From Niallia sp. XMNu-256 (GTDB lineage: Bacteria; Bacillota; Bacilli; Bacillales; Cytobacillaceae), in assembly GCF_036670015.1 (NCBI RefSeq), contig NZ_CP137636.1, positions 3,326,501-3,390,500 on the forward strand: a stretch of DNA of 64,000 nucleotides. Direction: 5' to 3'. Every line of letters starts with the position of its first letter. The stretch's first letter is position 1. Of the stretch, positions 47,572 through 56,351 are shown piece after piece. The notes below the pieces were generated by a model that searched no databases, was not told where the DNA came from, and saw nothing but the letters and a program-made list of their open reading frames with translations. A program made the position numbers and the translations under genes.

Positions 47572-48228
47572 TTATTCTTCTCTGCTTTTCATCCTGCGAG
47601 CACCTAGACGGCTATACACAACATTGTAGAGCGTTACCCATAAAATGGACCAAATAATCCCCAGCGCAAAGCCCCCTAACACATCTGTTGGATGATGATC
47701 TTGTAAAACAATCCGGCTGATCCCAATCAATAGTACGATGATAAACGAAATAATGGCAATTCCCCATTTTAGGGTAAGTGATTTACTAGTAGAAATCAGT
47801 AGATAAGATAATATAAAATACAAGATTAACCCAACCATGGCATGACCACTTGGAAAGCTGAGAGATTCGGCTGCCCCCGCTGTTTCAGGCCGTTCTCTCC
47901 CAACAACTTCTTTTAACCATTTGCTCATTTCATTTCCTAACGCAACTGCCAAAACCAAAATAACCATTCCTGTGAAATCGCGCTTTTTAACCCCTAGCCA
48001 AACAAGTATAATAAATACAACAATGGCAATCCCTATCGTGTCTCCAAGCTTGGTAATCACTTGAAAGATAGGGTGACTACCTTCTGTAAAAATAGATAAC
48101 ACCCATTGATTAAGAGCATGATCGAACCCTAATTCTGCTCCACTCTTTATTACTCCAACAATAAGAAAAACCGATGTCACAACCGCAATGATCAGCAAAA
48201 GAGTCATCCATTTTGTTGTTTTAGCCAT
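47572..48228 (-). CDS. PAP2 family membrane phosphatase
   Basis: A 218-residue membrane phosphatase of the PAP2 superfamily with six helices. All three active-site motifs are present: KEVVGRERP (K-x6-RP, about 105), SFPSGHAM (PSGH, about 125) and SRIVLQDHHPTDVLGG (SR-x5-H-x3-D, about 170). Members dephosphorylate undecaprenyl diphosphate or phosphatidyl phosphates; which applies is not decidable. It sits between hmoB and ecsC, where B. subtilis has other genes. Confidence 0.9.
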   Translation of the reverse strand: MAKTTKWMTLLLIIAVVTSVFLIVGVIKSGAELGFDHALNQWVLSIFTEGSHPIFQVITKLGDTIGIAIVVFIILVWLGVKKRDFTGMVILVLAVALGNEMSKWLKEVVGRERPETAGAAESLSFPSGHAMVGLILYFILSYLLISTSKSLTLKWGIAIISFIIVLLIGISRIVLQDHHPTDVLGGFALGIIWSILWVTLYNVVYSRLGARRMKSREE

Positions 48229-48277
48229 ATCGCCATCCCCTTTTATAATCTCCCTTTTAAATTACAGGAAAATTAAA

Positions 48278-49000
48278 CTATATCAAAGGAGGCGTTGTTA
48301 ATAACCGAAGTCGATAACAATTTTGTGCCGTTTCACCGAGCTGATCAAGCAGATTATAATTTGCATAAGCACCCACAACGGCTCCAATTCCGGGTACGAG
48401 TTGAAGCATTTTCACAAAGTCAATATAATCTCGATATTCTTGCTGAAATTCTTGCCAATTTAACTCCTTTAATTCCGATTTGTATTCTTCCCAGTTCTCA
48501 ATTAGCTCCATCGTTTCTCTTCTTTTTTCACTACTTGAAAAAGCTAATTGAAACACTAACAAAATAAAAATTCGCTCTTCATATTTTTTCGTATCATACC
48601 CATATAGATTGGCCGCATCAAATAAAAATTTCATTTTAATTGAAAGAAGAAGTGGGAAGTCGGCAAGTCCTAATAAGATTCCACCCGCCCCTGTTCCCGC
48701 TCCTTCAATGACAGCAGATTTACGATAAACCGATAGTTTTTCAGCAAAAATTTCATCACGCTCTTGCAAAGAAAGATAGGATTCCTCCACTCTTCTCGTC
48801 GTAATTTGCGAGCCGGTTAAGGTTAGTTTAACAAAGTTTTTAATTCCGTCTGTGATGATTTCATGTGCTTTTTCCGGGATTTTTTCGTTGATTTTTTCTT
48901 GCATTTGTTTCGTCATTCGTTGGAACATTTTGGGCTTTTTCAAAATTCTCCGCTTCCATTCTAAAATTTCATCGTAAGCTCGTTCCTCGTATTGGCCCAT
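48278..49000 (-). CDS. ecsC: EcsC family protein
   Basis: A 240-residue protein of the EcsC family: GAGTGAGGILLGLADFPLLLSIKMKF forms the hydrophobic hallmark (about 100-125; shown as LGLADFPLLLSIK), followed by FDAANLYGYDTK and LVPGIGAVVGAYANYNLLDQLGE near the C-terminus. AAAGGAG precedes the ATG. EcsC is the least understood member of the ecsABC locus. It is separated from ecsB by 138 bp. Confidence 0.93.
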   Translation of the reverse strand: MGQYEERAYDEILEWKRRILKKPKMFQRMTKQMQEKINEKIPEKAHEIITDGIKNFVKLTLTGSQITTRRVEESYLSLQERDEIFAEKLSVYRKSAVIEGAGTGAGGILLGLADFPLLLSIKMKFLFDAANLYGYDTKKYEERIFILLVFQLAFSSSEKRRETMELIENWEEYKSELKELNWQEFQQEYRDYIDFVKMLQLVPGIGAVVGAYANYNLLDQLGETAQNCYRLRLLTTPPLI

Positions 49001-49138
49001 TGATGCAAATCTCTCCTTTAAGGATGATCATCCATTTATCATTTATCTGATCCTATATTGCTAAACAGAGCTTATATTACCCACTTTTCCATTAGGCATA
49101 ACTTTTTCGGTGTTAGATGAATATTACTCTTAAATTGT

Positions 49139-50350
49139 TTATCCGTTAATCTTTCTCTTGCTATAAAAATAAACAAAATAGAGAGTAAAGATTCCTCCAG
49201 CAAGTACAGCAATGACGGCTGCGAGCCAGTCGCCTTTTATTAAAATGATGACAGATAGTACAATCACTTGTAGGACTAACACATTTCGTAAAATCTTTAA
49301 AAAAGATTCTTTTTTATTTTTATCGCTTATTGGAAACAACTCAAGCATGGCATGATTTTGGTGATGTTTCCAGAGAGGTATTAATTGAAATCCTGTTAAA
49401 TATAGAAAAAGAATCATAAGGATAATTTGTCCGATCCCAAATGTAAGGAAGTAAATCATAATCGCCCCGATAGCGGTCAAACGTATAAATAAACCGAAAT
49501 AGTCACCAGAACGTAAAAAAGTCCGTCCTAATAAATAGGAAAAAGTCTGTTCTTGTTGAAACGGAATTCTTGCAAGGAGCGCATCCAACCATTTTCTCCG
49601 CTTCACTTTATTTTTCAGCTTAGGAACATCGGTAAATAAATTAGCCAAGCGATAAAAACCCGTCATCCGCCTCTCATCTTGTTCAATTAAAAACTCCCAT
49701 TTTAATCCTTTGTTTTTCGATTGATTATGATAATAAAAAAGTAATCCCACTAAAAGAATGATGGGAACCCCAATTAAATAAACCGAAGCATTTGAAAATA
49801 AAAAAAGGAGGAAAACAAAATTGACTAATAATCGAATAATGGAATCAACCCAATGTCCTCGAACCTCGCCATCGTACTGAACAAACCAGCGTATCCATAA
49901 ATTAAGCGCCTTTGCCACGAGAATGATAACGAGAAATGGAATAAAGGAATTAAACCTTCCCTCATTCACAGCAGCATACATCGGCATGAGCACCGCCAAC
50001 CCGACAAGTAACAAATAAACTTGCATAAAAAAGCTAATGAGAATCGATTTTTTAAAAAAATTATTCAGTTTCGTTTCTAATGGAAGCAAAAAAATGCGAT
50101 CTGCATCAGACATAAAGGTATATATCGGACTATAAGTTAATAGCAGTGACATAATTACAGCCATAATTACCCCAGCCGGAAAGGTTTCAGGTATCATTTT
50201 TAGCCACTCCTGATAATAAAAAGCGGCAGTTCCAATTAGAAAGATAAAAACGATTACGAGATGACCGTTAAAAATATAACGAAGGTAACGAGAAAGCTCC
50301 TTGCTCGTCCGACTAAAACGTTCTTTCCATAATATCTTCTCATCAAACAT
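49139..50350 (-). CDS. ecsB: ABC transporter permease EcsB
   Basis: A 403-residue permease with about ten membrane helices and a basic N-terminal segment (ILWKERFSRTSKELSRYLRY-like). With EcsA it forms the Ecs transporter, needed in B. subtilis for secretion, competence and the clearance of intramembrane peptide fragments. Family traits include the YSPIYTFMSDADRIFLLPLE segment and LELFPISDKNKKESF. The start overlaps the ecsA stop by eight bases, so the pair is coupled. Confidence 0.94.
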   Translation of the reverse strand: MFDEKILWKERFSRTSKELSRYLRYIFNGHLVIVFIFLIGTAAFYYQEWLKMIPETFPAGVIMAVIMSLLLTYSPIYTFMSDADRIFLLPLETKLNNFFKKSILISFFMQVYLLLVGLAVLMPMYAAVNEGRFNSFIPFLVIILVAKALNLWIRWFVQYDGEVRGHWVDSIIRLLVNFVFLLFLFSNASVYLIGVPIILLVGLLFYYHNQSKNKGLKWEFLIEQDERRMTGFYRLANLFTDVPKLKNKVKRRKWLDALLARIPFQQEQTFSYLLGRTFLRSGDYFGLFIRLTAIGAIMIYFLTFGIGQIILMILFLYLTGFQLIPLWKHHQNHAMLELFPISDKNKKESFLKILRNVLVLQVIVLSVIILIKGDWLAAVIAVLAGGIFTLYFVYFYSKRKING

Positions 50351-51083
50351 GATCTTCTTCCTTTGTCAATTGAATGTATAGATCGTCTAGTGTCGCATTT
50401 GGCATATTGAAATCCTGTCGTAACTGGTCCATCGTTCCTTGAGCTTTTACTTTGCCTTCGTGTAATATAATAAATCGGTCACAATACCGTTCAGCGGTTG
50501 CTAAAATATGGGTGGACATGAGTATGCCTGCGCCGCTTTCCTTCATTTTCTCCATCAAGTCAAGTAAGGACTGAATTCCAAGAGGATCGAGGCCAACAAA
50601 AGGCTCATCTACAATATACAAAGATGGCTGAACTAAAAAAGCACACATAATCATAACCTTTTGCTTCATTCCTTTTGAAAAATGGGCTGGAAACCACTTC
50701 AATCTCTTTTCCATCCGAAACTCTTTCAATAATTTCCCTACTCGTTCTTTATAAAGGTTTTCCTCCATTCCATAAGCCATCGCTGTCAGCCTTAAATGTT
50801 CATCCAAAGTCAGTTCTTCATAAAGGACAGGTGTCTCTGGTACAAATGTAAATTGCTTTCGATATGTTTCTCGATCATCATCAATATTTTTTTTATTGAT
50901 GGTAATCTCCCCTTGATGCGGTTCCATTAATCCAATAATATGCTTAATCGTTGTACTTTTACCTGCCCCATTTAAGCCGATAAGCCCAACTAATTCTCCG
51001 GAATTAACCGAAAAAGAAACATCTTTTAATACAGGATTTCTTGTGTATCCACCTGTTAAATGTTTTATCTCCAATAAAGACAT
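50343..51083 (-). CDS. ecsA: ABC transporter ATP-binding protein EcsA
   Basis: A 246-residue ABC ATPase: Walker A GLNGAGKSTT (about 37), Q-loop near FVPETP, signature FSKGMKQKV (LSGGQ variant, about 135), Walker B LYIVDEPFVGLDP (about 158) and the H-loop in STHILATAE. It powers EcsB. It is divergent from hit across a 692-bp region with repeats. Confidence 0.96.
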   Translation of the reverse strand: MSLLEIKHLTGGYTRNPVLKDVSFSVNSGELVGLIGLNGAGKSTTIKHIIGLMEPHQGEITINKKNIDDDRETYRKQFTFVPETPVLYEELTLDEHLRLTAMAYGMEENLYKERVGKLLKEFRMEKRLKWFPAHFSKGMKQKVMIMCAFLVQPSLYIVDEPFVGLDPLGIQSLLDLMEKMKESGAGILMSTHILATAERYCDRFIILHEGKVKAQGTMDQLRQDFNMPNATLDDLYIQLTKEEDHV

Positions 51084-51270
51084 TCATAACGCCCTTCCTA
51101 GTTCAGATTTACTTACATTAATTGTAAGAAATGTGTGATGACCTTGTCCAGTTTAACAAGTTTCAACGGAAATCAAAAACTTTTTAAAAAAGGAAGTATA
51201 TATATTTCAAAAAGCGGACATTCTAATTTATGTAGGGGAAACAACCTTGATGATGAAAATCATCAAAAAT

Positions 51271-51634
51271 TGAAATGAGGTGTCTGTAAAAGACAATTGT
51301 TTCGATTGACCCATATGCTTTATAAAACGTTCCAAATAAGGGGATGGTTGTAATGCACAAGTTGTATGAAAACCAAGAGGATTCCTGTCACCGAAGTTCA
51401 AATTAAATTTGAAAATGAGGTGTTTGTCAAAGATAACGTTGCCTAGTGATTATAATGTTTTGTAAAAAACTTATAAGAATAGGGGATGGTTAGCTTGAAC
51501 AAAGGATCTGAAATTACCCAATAAACACAACCATTTTACTAATAAATGAGGTGTTTATCGCAGAACAGTATCTGTAAGTGAATGAGCACATACATTTTAC
51601 AATAAATGAGGTGTTTGTCGCAGAACAGTATCTG
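51271..51634 (+). repeat. Four direct repeats of an AAATGAGGTGTTTGTC motif upstream of hit
   Basis: Copies begin at 51274, 51413, 51544 and 51604. The first two also share a later AGGGGATGGTT block 141 bp apart, so they are copies of a ~140-bp unit. The last two share about 50 of 60 bases, including GCAGAACAGTATCTGTA. The array lies between ecsA and hit and ends about 40 bp before the hairpin at 51671. Short frames in it differ between copies and are not called as genes. Confidence 0.75.
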
Positions 51635-51670
51635 TAGTGAACGAAAGTATATGAATGATTCCCCTGCATT

Positions 51671-51705
51671 AGGGTGGGATTCCATGCGAATCCTGCCCTT
51701 TTTGT
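51671..51705 (+). terminator. Plus-strand terminator before hit, with no gene upstream
   Basis: AGGGTGGGATTC pairs fully (with two G-U pairs) with GAATCCTGCCCT, followed by TTTTTG. It would end a plus-strand transcript from the repeat region, although no coding gene is seen there. Confidence 0.75.
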
Positions 51706-51775
51706 TTGCTTGTTTTGAAAAGGTTACCAATATGTTACAATTATTCATAACTTATGATGAAAGGGTTGAAACATA

Positions 51776-52195
51776 ATGAGTGATTGTATTTTTTGTAAAA
51801 TTATTAATGGAGATATCCCCTCAGCAAAGGTTTTTGAAAACGAAAATGTCGTTGCGTTTCTCGATATAAGCCAAGTCACAAAAGGACATACGTTAATTAT
51901 TCCAAAAGTACATAAAGAAAACATTTATGAATTAACTCCAGAAATGGCGAAAGATATTTTTGAAGTTGCTCCTGAGATTGCTAAGGCTCTAAAAACAACA
52001 TACAACCCAGTCGGATTAAATGTTGTTAATAATAACGGTGAAAAAGCAGGTCAATCTGTATTCCACTTTCATATGCATTTAATCCCCCGTTACGGTGAAG
52101 GTGATGGATTTGGTGCAGTTTGGAAAAACAACGGAAGTGACTACACTTCACTAGACCTTCAACAAATGGCAGCGGATATAAAAAGTCATTTTTAA
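51776..52195 (+). CDS. hit: HIT family hydrolase
   Basis: A 139-residue histidine-triad nucleotide hydrolase. It has the N-terminal zinc pair DCIFCKIINGDIPS and the catalytic triad FHFHMHLIPRY (about 98-108). Such proteins cleave adenosine phosphoramidates. The ATG follows AAAGGG at nine bases; TTGAAA and TACAAT 15 bp apart at 51715-51741 may be its promoter. It is divergent from ecsA as in B. subtilis. Confidence 0.93.
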   Translation: MSDCIFCKIINGDIPSAKVFENENVVAFLDISQVTKGHTLIIPKVHKENIYELTPEMAKDIFEVAPEIAKALKTTYNPVGLNVVNNNGEKAGQSVFHFHMHLIPRYGEGDGFGAVWKNNGSDYTSLDLQQMAADIKSHF

Positions 52196-52198
52196 TAA

Positions 52199-52226
52199 AA
52201 AATTCTCCCTATGGAGAATTTTTTTA
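52199..52226 (+). terminator. Terminator of hit
   Basis: AAAATTCTCC pairs with GGAGAATTTT across a 4-base loop, then TTTATT. Confidence 0.85.
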
Positions 52227-52353
52227 TTATTTCACAAAATTACTTATGTACAATTCGACAAATTCTAAGGTACTATAAAGAAGAAGAAACTATTTTTATA
52301 TTTATTTGAAATTTCAAAATGGCCTATCACAAAAATTCTAGGAGGTTGTCTAA

Positions 52354-53436
52354 ATGAGTCGTGCACTGAATTTTAATGCGGGTCCCGCTGCTTTACCTGA
52401 AGCAGCACTTAAACAAGCCCAAAGTGAATTGTTGAATTTTAGAGGTACGGGAATGTCAGTCATGGAATTGAGTCACAGAAGTAAAGATTATGAAGCGGTC
52501 CACAACGCTGCGATTGCCTCTTTACGTTCTTTACTTTCCATTTCAGATGATTACGAGGTGCTATTTTTACAAGGTGGGGCTAGTTTACAATTTTCAATGG
52601 TACCGATGAACTTGCTACAAGCAGGTCAAACTGCTTATTATGCATTAACTGGTGCATGGTCTGAAAAAGCTTTAAAAGAAGCAAAGAAAGTTGGAAAAAC
52701 GGAAATCGTCAGTTCAAGTAAAGATAATCAATACAAAAACATACCAGCTTTAGATCCAGCAATGGTAGCTAATAACGCTGCTTATTTGCATATTACAAGC
52801 AATAATACCATCTACGGTACACAATGGCATAAATTCCCAACAGGATTACAAGTTCCTCTTGTGGCTGATATGTCCAGCGATATTTTATGTAAACCATTAA
52901 ATATGGATCAATTCGATCTTATTTATGCAGGCGCACAGAAAAACTTAGGCCCATCTGGGGTAACCGTTGTTATTATCAAGAAAGATTTATTAACCCGCTC
53001 ATCTGATGATTTACCAACGATGTTAAATTACAACACTCACGTGAAAAATAATTCTTTATATAATACACCACCAACCTTTGGAATTTATTTATTGTCGCTT
53101 GTCCTTGAATGGATTGAAGAGCAAGGCGGTGTCCAAGCGATCGAAAAAATAAATGAGCAAAAGGCGAAGCTTCTTTATGATGAGATCGACGAAAGTAATG
53201 GCTTCTATAGTGGACATGCTACACCAGACAGCCGTTCAACAATGAATGTCACTTTCACATTACAATCTGAAGAAGCAACAAAGAGCTTTTTATCCCAGGC
53301 AAAAGAAGCTGGGTTTGTTGGTTTGGCTGGTCATCGTTCAGTTGGTGGCTGCAGGGCCTCTATTTATAATGCTGTACCTCTTGAAAATGTAGAGCGACTC
53401 GCTCAGTTTATGAGAGAGTTCAGAAAAAATTATTAA
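52354..53436 (+). CDS. serC: Phosphoserine aminotransferase
   Basis: A 360-residue class V PLP aminotransferase converting 3-phosphohydroxypyruvate to phosphoserine. It starts NFNAGPAALPE (the SerC hallmark). The PLP-lysine lies in YAGAQKNLGPSG (about 190), and phosphate-binding residues are in SHRSKDY and GHRSVGGCRASIYNA. AGGAGG precedes the ATG by seven bases. It is followed by the trpP control region. Confidence 0.97.
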   Translation: MSRALNFNAGPAALPEAALKQAQSELLNFRGTGMSVMELSHRSKDYEAVHNAAIASLRSLLSISDDYEVLFLQGGASLQFSMVPMNLLQAGQTAYYALTGAWSEKALKEAKKVGKTEIVSSSKDNQYKNIPALDPAMVANNAAYLHITSNNTIYGTQWHKFPTGLQVPLVADMSSDILCKPLNMDQFDLIYAGAQKNLGPSGVTVVIIKKDLLTRSSDDLPTMLNYNTHVKNNSLYNTPPTFGIYLLSLVLEWIEEQGGVQAIEKINEQKAKLLYDEIDESNGFYSGHATPDSRSTMNVTFTLQSEEATKSFLSQAKEAGFVGLAGHRSVGGCRASIYNAVPLENVERLAQFMREFRKNY

Positions 53437-53524
53437 TAAAAGGATTCTTTAAACTCTGCTTTTGTGCTATAATAATAGAAACTTTTCGCTGCAGGCAACG
53501 AGTGCACTGTAGGAAAAGCGATTT

Positions 53525-53557
53525 TAGTCAAGATGAGATGAGGAGAGATGAGAAGTG
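53525..53557 (+). promoter_or_regulatory. TRAP-binding-type (U/G)AG repeat over the trpP ribosome binding site
   Basis: Triplets at 5-base spacing run TAG 53525, AAG 53530, GAG 53535, GAG 53540, GAG 53545, GAG 53550, GTG 53555 (the start codon). In B. subtilis TRAP (MtrB) bound to tryptophan blocks trpP translation at such a repeat over the ribosome binding site. The same layout here implies the same control. Confidence 0.8.
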
Positions 53558-54085
53558 AATACTAAAAAACTAGTGGCCATTGCTCTTTTAATTGGTATGG
53601 GGACGGTCTTACACGCAGTTGTTCCTGGGTTTGTGTTCGGAATGAAGCCTGATATGATGCTAACGATGATGTTTTTAGGTATTATTCTTTTTCCAGATAC
53701 GAAAAGTGTCCTATTAGTAGGACTTGCAACAGGAATTATTTCAGGAATTACAACTTCAATGCCAGGGGGATTTTTCCCAAATATTATCGATAAATTCATT
53801 ACAGCATTCGTCTTTTTAGGATTATTTATGCTACTAGGAAAGCTTAATAAATCGATTATCTCAGTCGCTGTTCTAACAGCAATTGGAACATTGATTTCAG
53901 GAGCCATTTTCTTAGCTGCAGCATCCTTTATTGTTGGATTACCAGGACAATTTGCAGCAATGTTTGCCGCAGCCGTATTACCAGCAGCAGCGGTCAATAC
54001 TATTGTCATGATTGTTTTATATCCAGTCGCGACAACAATTATGAAAAAAACAACATTTACTGGTCAACAGACAATCAGTCAATAA
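53555..54085 (+). CDS. trpP: Tryptophan transporter TrpP (YhaG)
   Basis: A 176-residue membrane protein with five or six helices, of the TrpP family (ECF-like S-component appearance). VVPGFVFGMKPDMMLTMMFL and MPGGFFPNIIDKFITAF are family segments. It would import tryptophan. The start is GTG at 53555. It is preceded by TRAP-type repeats and followed by a clear terminator. An antisense reading frame over most of it is a shadow. Confidence 0.93.
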   Translation: MNTKKLVAIALLIGMGTVLHAVVPGFVFGMKPDMMLTMMFLGIILFPDTKSVLLVGLATGIISGITTSMPGGFFPNIIDKFITAFVFLGLFMLLGKLNKSIISVAVLTAIGTLISGAIFLAAASFIVGLPGQFAAMFAAAVLPAAAVNTIVMIVLYPVATTIMKKTTFTGQQTISQ

Positions 54086-54092
54086 CTGTTTG

Positions 54093-54119
54093 AAACCCGT
54101 CTCGATTGACGGGTTTTTC
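54093..54119 (+). terminator. Terminator of trpP
   Basis: AAACCCGTC pairs with GACGGGTTT followed by TTCTTTC. Confidence 0.85.
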
Positions 54120-54126
54120 TTTCTAA

Positions 54127-54306
54127 CTAAAACAACATTAACACAATGGTAATAAGCAAAAACATGATACTACTTAGACCCATGATTTGTAACCGTTTTT
54201 TAAGCAAGTATTTGGGCGGATAAGCAGACGGCCTCTTCCAGGCTAAAAAGTAAAAAAGATAGAGTGAACCTGTTATAAGGCATAAAAGTAAAAAAAATAT
54301 GCTCAT
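54127..54306 (-). CDS. Small membrane protein, function unknown
   Basis: A 59-residue protein below usual ORF cut-offs, with AGGGGTG five bases before the ATG. It has two hydrophobic helices (MSIFFLLLCLITGSLYLFYF and the C-terminal IMFLLITIVLMLF) joined by a basic linker WKRPSAYPPKYLLKKRL. It is convergent with trpP and sits on the other side of its terminator. I do not recognise a family. The good site and amphiphilic layout support it as real. Confidence 0.6.
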   Translation of the reverse strand: MSIFFLLLCLITGSLYLFYFLAWKRPSAYPPKYLLKKRLQIMGLSSIMFLLITIVLMLF

Positions 54307-54319
54307 GATGTCACCCCTA

Positions 54320-54500
54320 GAATTAAATTCGCCCGTCGAATTTGCGCGCCTGGATTCTTTATCACGTTACAGAGCGCCACAACCTTATTTCTAGCCTGAC
54401 TAGGACATCATGTCCCTCTCATCGAGCTACTCGGTACGGCACCCTAAGAAAATCCGTGACTACCGCTGAATAAAGTTAACAGACAAGCATAATTAAGTTT
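54320..54500. repeat. GC-richer repeat-like segment upstream of yhaH
   Basis: AAAATCCGTGACTACCGCT (54449-54467) resembles 37-55, and the adjoining GCTGAATAAAGTTAAC resembles 151-166 (GCTGAATAGAGTTAAT), so both ends of the left-edge element are represented here in altered order. A 6+1+6 palindrome GGACATCATGTCC lies near 54403-54415. No open frame with a ribosome site is seen. Confidence 0.4.
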
Positions 54501-54570
54501 ATGCATCATGAATGAGGGATATAACACACAAGGGAACGATTCATACTAATTGTAATTGGAGGAGAAGATC

Positions 54571-54924
54571 ATGAAAGGGAAGTCATACCTCGCTGGATTA
54601 TTTGTTGGAGCCACTTTATCTAGTTTAATCACGTTACTAACCACTCCTAATTCTGGTAAGGAAACTCGTATAGTCGTTAAAAATACAGCACAACCGTTTA
54701 TACACCAACTCTCAGAGATTCAATCTCATTTACGTGATTTAAAGAAGAGTCTGGCAACTGCAACTCAAGAAGGAAAAGAAAACATTCATTCTTTCGTCTT
54801 GGATTTAAAAAAGTCGGTCACTGAATGGAAAGATGAGATTCGTCCTCACCAACGACATTTGCAAGAAGAAATTGCTTCGCTTGAAAAAACAATTGCTGAA
54901 TTTGAGAGACATTTAAATAAATAG
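54571..54924 (+). CDS. yhaH: YtxH-domain protein YhaH
   Basis: A 117-residue protein with one N-terminal membrane helix (about 5-23, SYLAGLFVGATLSSLITLL, followed by TTPNSGKETR, the YtxH signature) and a long coiled-coil-like charged helix to the end. The ATG at 54571 is preceded by GGAGGAG; the longer frame from 54556 is not used. It lies between trpP and hpr as in B. subtilis. Function is unknown; YtxH proteins are often stress-associated. Confidence 0.85.
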   Translation: MKGKSYLAGLFVGATLSSLITLLTTPNSGKETRIVVKNTAQPFIHQLSEIQSHLRDLKKSLATATQEGKENIHSFVLDLKKSVTEWKDEIRPHQRHLQEEIASLEKTIAEFERHLNK

Positions 54925-55154
54925 TATGTAAATTCTGACATTTTTCAAAAAAATACGTGAAAAAAGCAGGATTTTCTCGTCTCATAATCGAAAACAGATA
55001 TATTGCGATAGCAGGATGAACCTTCACACAATAACATAAGACTATACATGGTATTTGCACAAATTCTAATAATTTAGCAAATTACTATCTTTATTAATCT
55101 TTACTTTATTGGCATAATAATAATTAAGAGAGATACGAAAAGGGGTATAAGAGG

Positions 55155-55730
55155 ATGGAAGAAAAAGATTTTTCCGCAAAGGAAGCGATGCTTTATACTC
55201 AGAGAATTGCTCAACTAAGTAAAGCATTATGGAAATCTGTTGAGAAAGACTGGCAACAATGGATAAAACCGTATGATTTGAATATTAATGAACATCATAT
55301 CCTGTCAATTGCTTACCATTTAAATGGTGCTTCCATCTCAGATGTAGCAAAATTTGGAGTTATGCATGTTTCTACCGCCTTTAATTTTTCCAAAAAGTTA
55401 GAGGAGCGGGGCTTTCTGGAATTTTCGAAAAAGGAAAATGACAAACGTAATACGTATATTAAACTGACAGAAAAAGGGGAAAAAGTGTTTTTAGATTCTT
55501 TATCTGCTTATGATGGGACTCAAACCTCTGTCTACACAGGCTCCTTACCGTTAAAAGATATTTATGGAAAATTCCCAGAGATTATGGAACTAATGGCGAT
55601 TGTTCGAAATATTTATGGGGATGACTTTATGGAAATTTTCGAAACTTCTTTTAACAATATCAACCAGGACTTTATCGAAGATGATGGGAAAATCATTAAA
55701 AAGGCCAATTTAGAAAAAGAATTCATTTAG
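55155..55730 (+). CDS. hpr: MarR family transition-state regulator Hpr (ScoC)
   Basis: A 191-residue winged-helix repressor. The N-terminal DNA-binding part includes [19 protein letters not shown] and [20 protein letters not shown] (about 38-88), followed by the wing [14 protein letters not shown]. In B. subtilis ScoC/Hpr represses extracellular protease genes, sinIR and peptide permeases. The length is slightly less than in B. subtilis (203). It is convergent with yhaI, with a 4-bp gap. Confidence 0.93.
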   Translation: MEEKDFSAKEAMLYTQRIAQLSKALWKSVEKDWQQWIKPYDLNINEHHILSIAYHLNGASISDVAKFGVMHVSTAFNFSKKLEERGFLEFSKKENDKRNTYIKLTEKGEKVFLDSLSAYDGTQTSVYTGSLPLKDIYGKFPEIMELMAIVRNIYGDDFMEIFETSFNNINQDFIEDDGKIIKKANLEKEFI

Positions 55731-55734
55731 ATGA

Positions 55735-56070
55735 TCATAAATATTTTTTGAATTCGGTCATTAAGGAAACATATAACCCCTGTCTTAAACAAGCTATGAT
55801 TACTTCTTGAGCCGAAAGTTTCGGATGAAGATGAGCAATAAATTTTTCGTAAAGCGGATGAAAATAAACAAAACCTTCCGCTTTTTGTTCTTCGAAAATT
55901 TTGCTCAATCTTTCACATTTTTTATGGAATTGTCCTACTTCTTCTTCTGATAGTGATTTTTCAATGATTAGTTTGTAAAAGGCTTCAGTCGATGATTGAT
56001 TCATTTTCAACAAAAGTGATTGGTGGTACTCCAATTTATTAATTTTCTCTAATATCGCTTGTAAATCCAT
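55735..56070 (-). CDS. yhaI: DUF1878 family protein YhaI
   Basis: A 111-residue soluble helical protein of the DUF1878 (YhaI) family, starting MDLQAILEKINKLEYHQSLL and containing EEVGQFHKKCERLSKIFEEQKAEGF and VYFHPLYEKFIAHLHPKLSAQEVI-like segments (shown in pieces: FHPLYEKFIAHL, EVIIACLRQGLY). The ATG at 56070 has GGGGAAAG just upstream; the longer frame from 56118 is rejected. Neighbour of hpr as in B. subtilis. Function is unknown. Confidence 0.85.
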   Translation of the reverse strand: MDLQAILEKINKLEYHQSLLLKMNQSSTEAFYKLIIEKSLSEEEVGQFHKKCERLSKIFEEQKAEGFVYFHPLYEKFIAHLHPKLSAQEVIIACLRQGLYVSLMTEFKKYL

Positions 56071-56351
56071 ATCTTTCCCCACTTTATTTTGCATTATCCT
56101 TAATGTTAATCTATCCATTTTACTATTGATTTTTTATTACTTTCATCGTAAATTTACATAAGTAGTCTATAATAAATGGATATAATTATTACAACATGTA
56201 CACTATTTTACCATTTCTACAGCTTTTCAGGTAGGCATATGATTAACAAGAATGCCTTATTTTTGTTTTATTCACTCATTTATAGGCATATATATATAAG
56301 AATGATCTTCAATTACATTAATGGCTTTTTAAAATCGTGATTCCGTATTGA

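Noticed and set aside
51539-51748. 69-codon minus-strand frame with a repeated LQILFCDKHLIY
   Set aside because: The peptide repetition comes from the 60-bp direct repeat in the DNA; the frame has no ribosome site and overlaps a plus-strand terminator.
53524-54009. 161-codon minus-strand frame over trpP
   Set aside because: It is an antisense shadow of a membrane-protein gene, with no ribosome site and no family resemblance.
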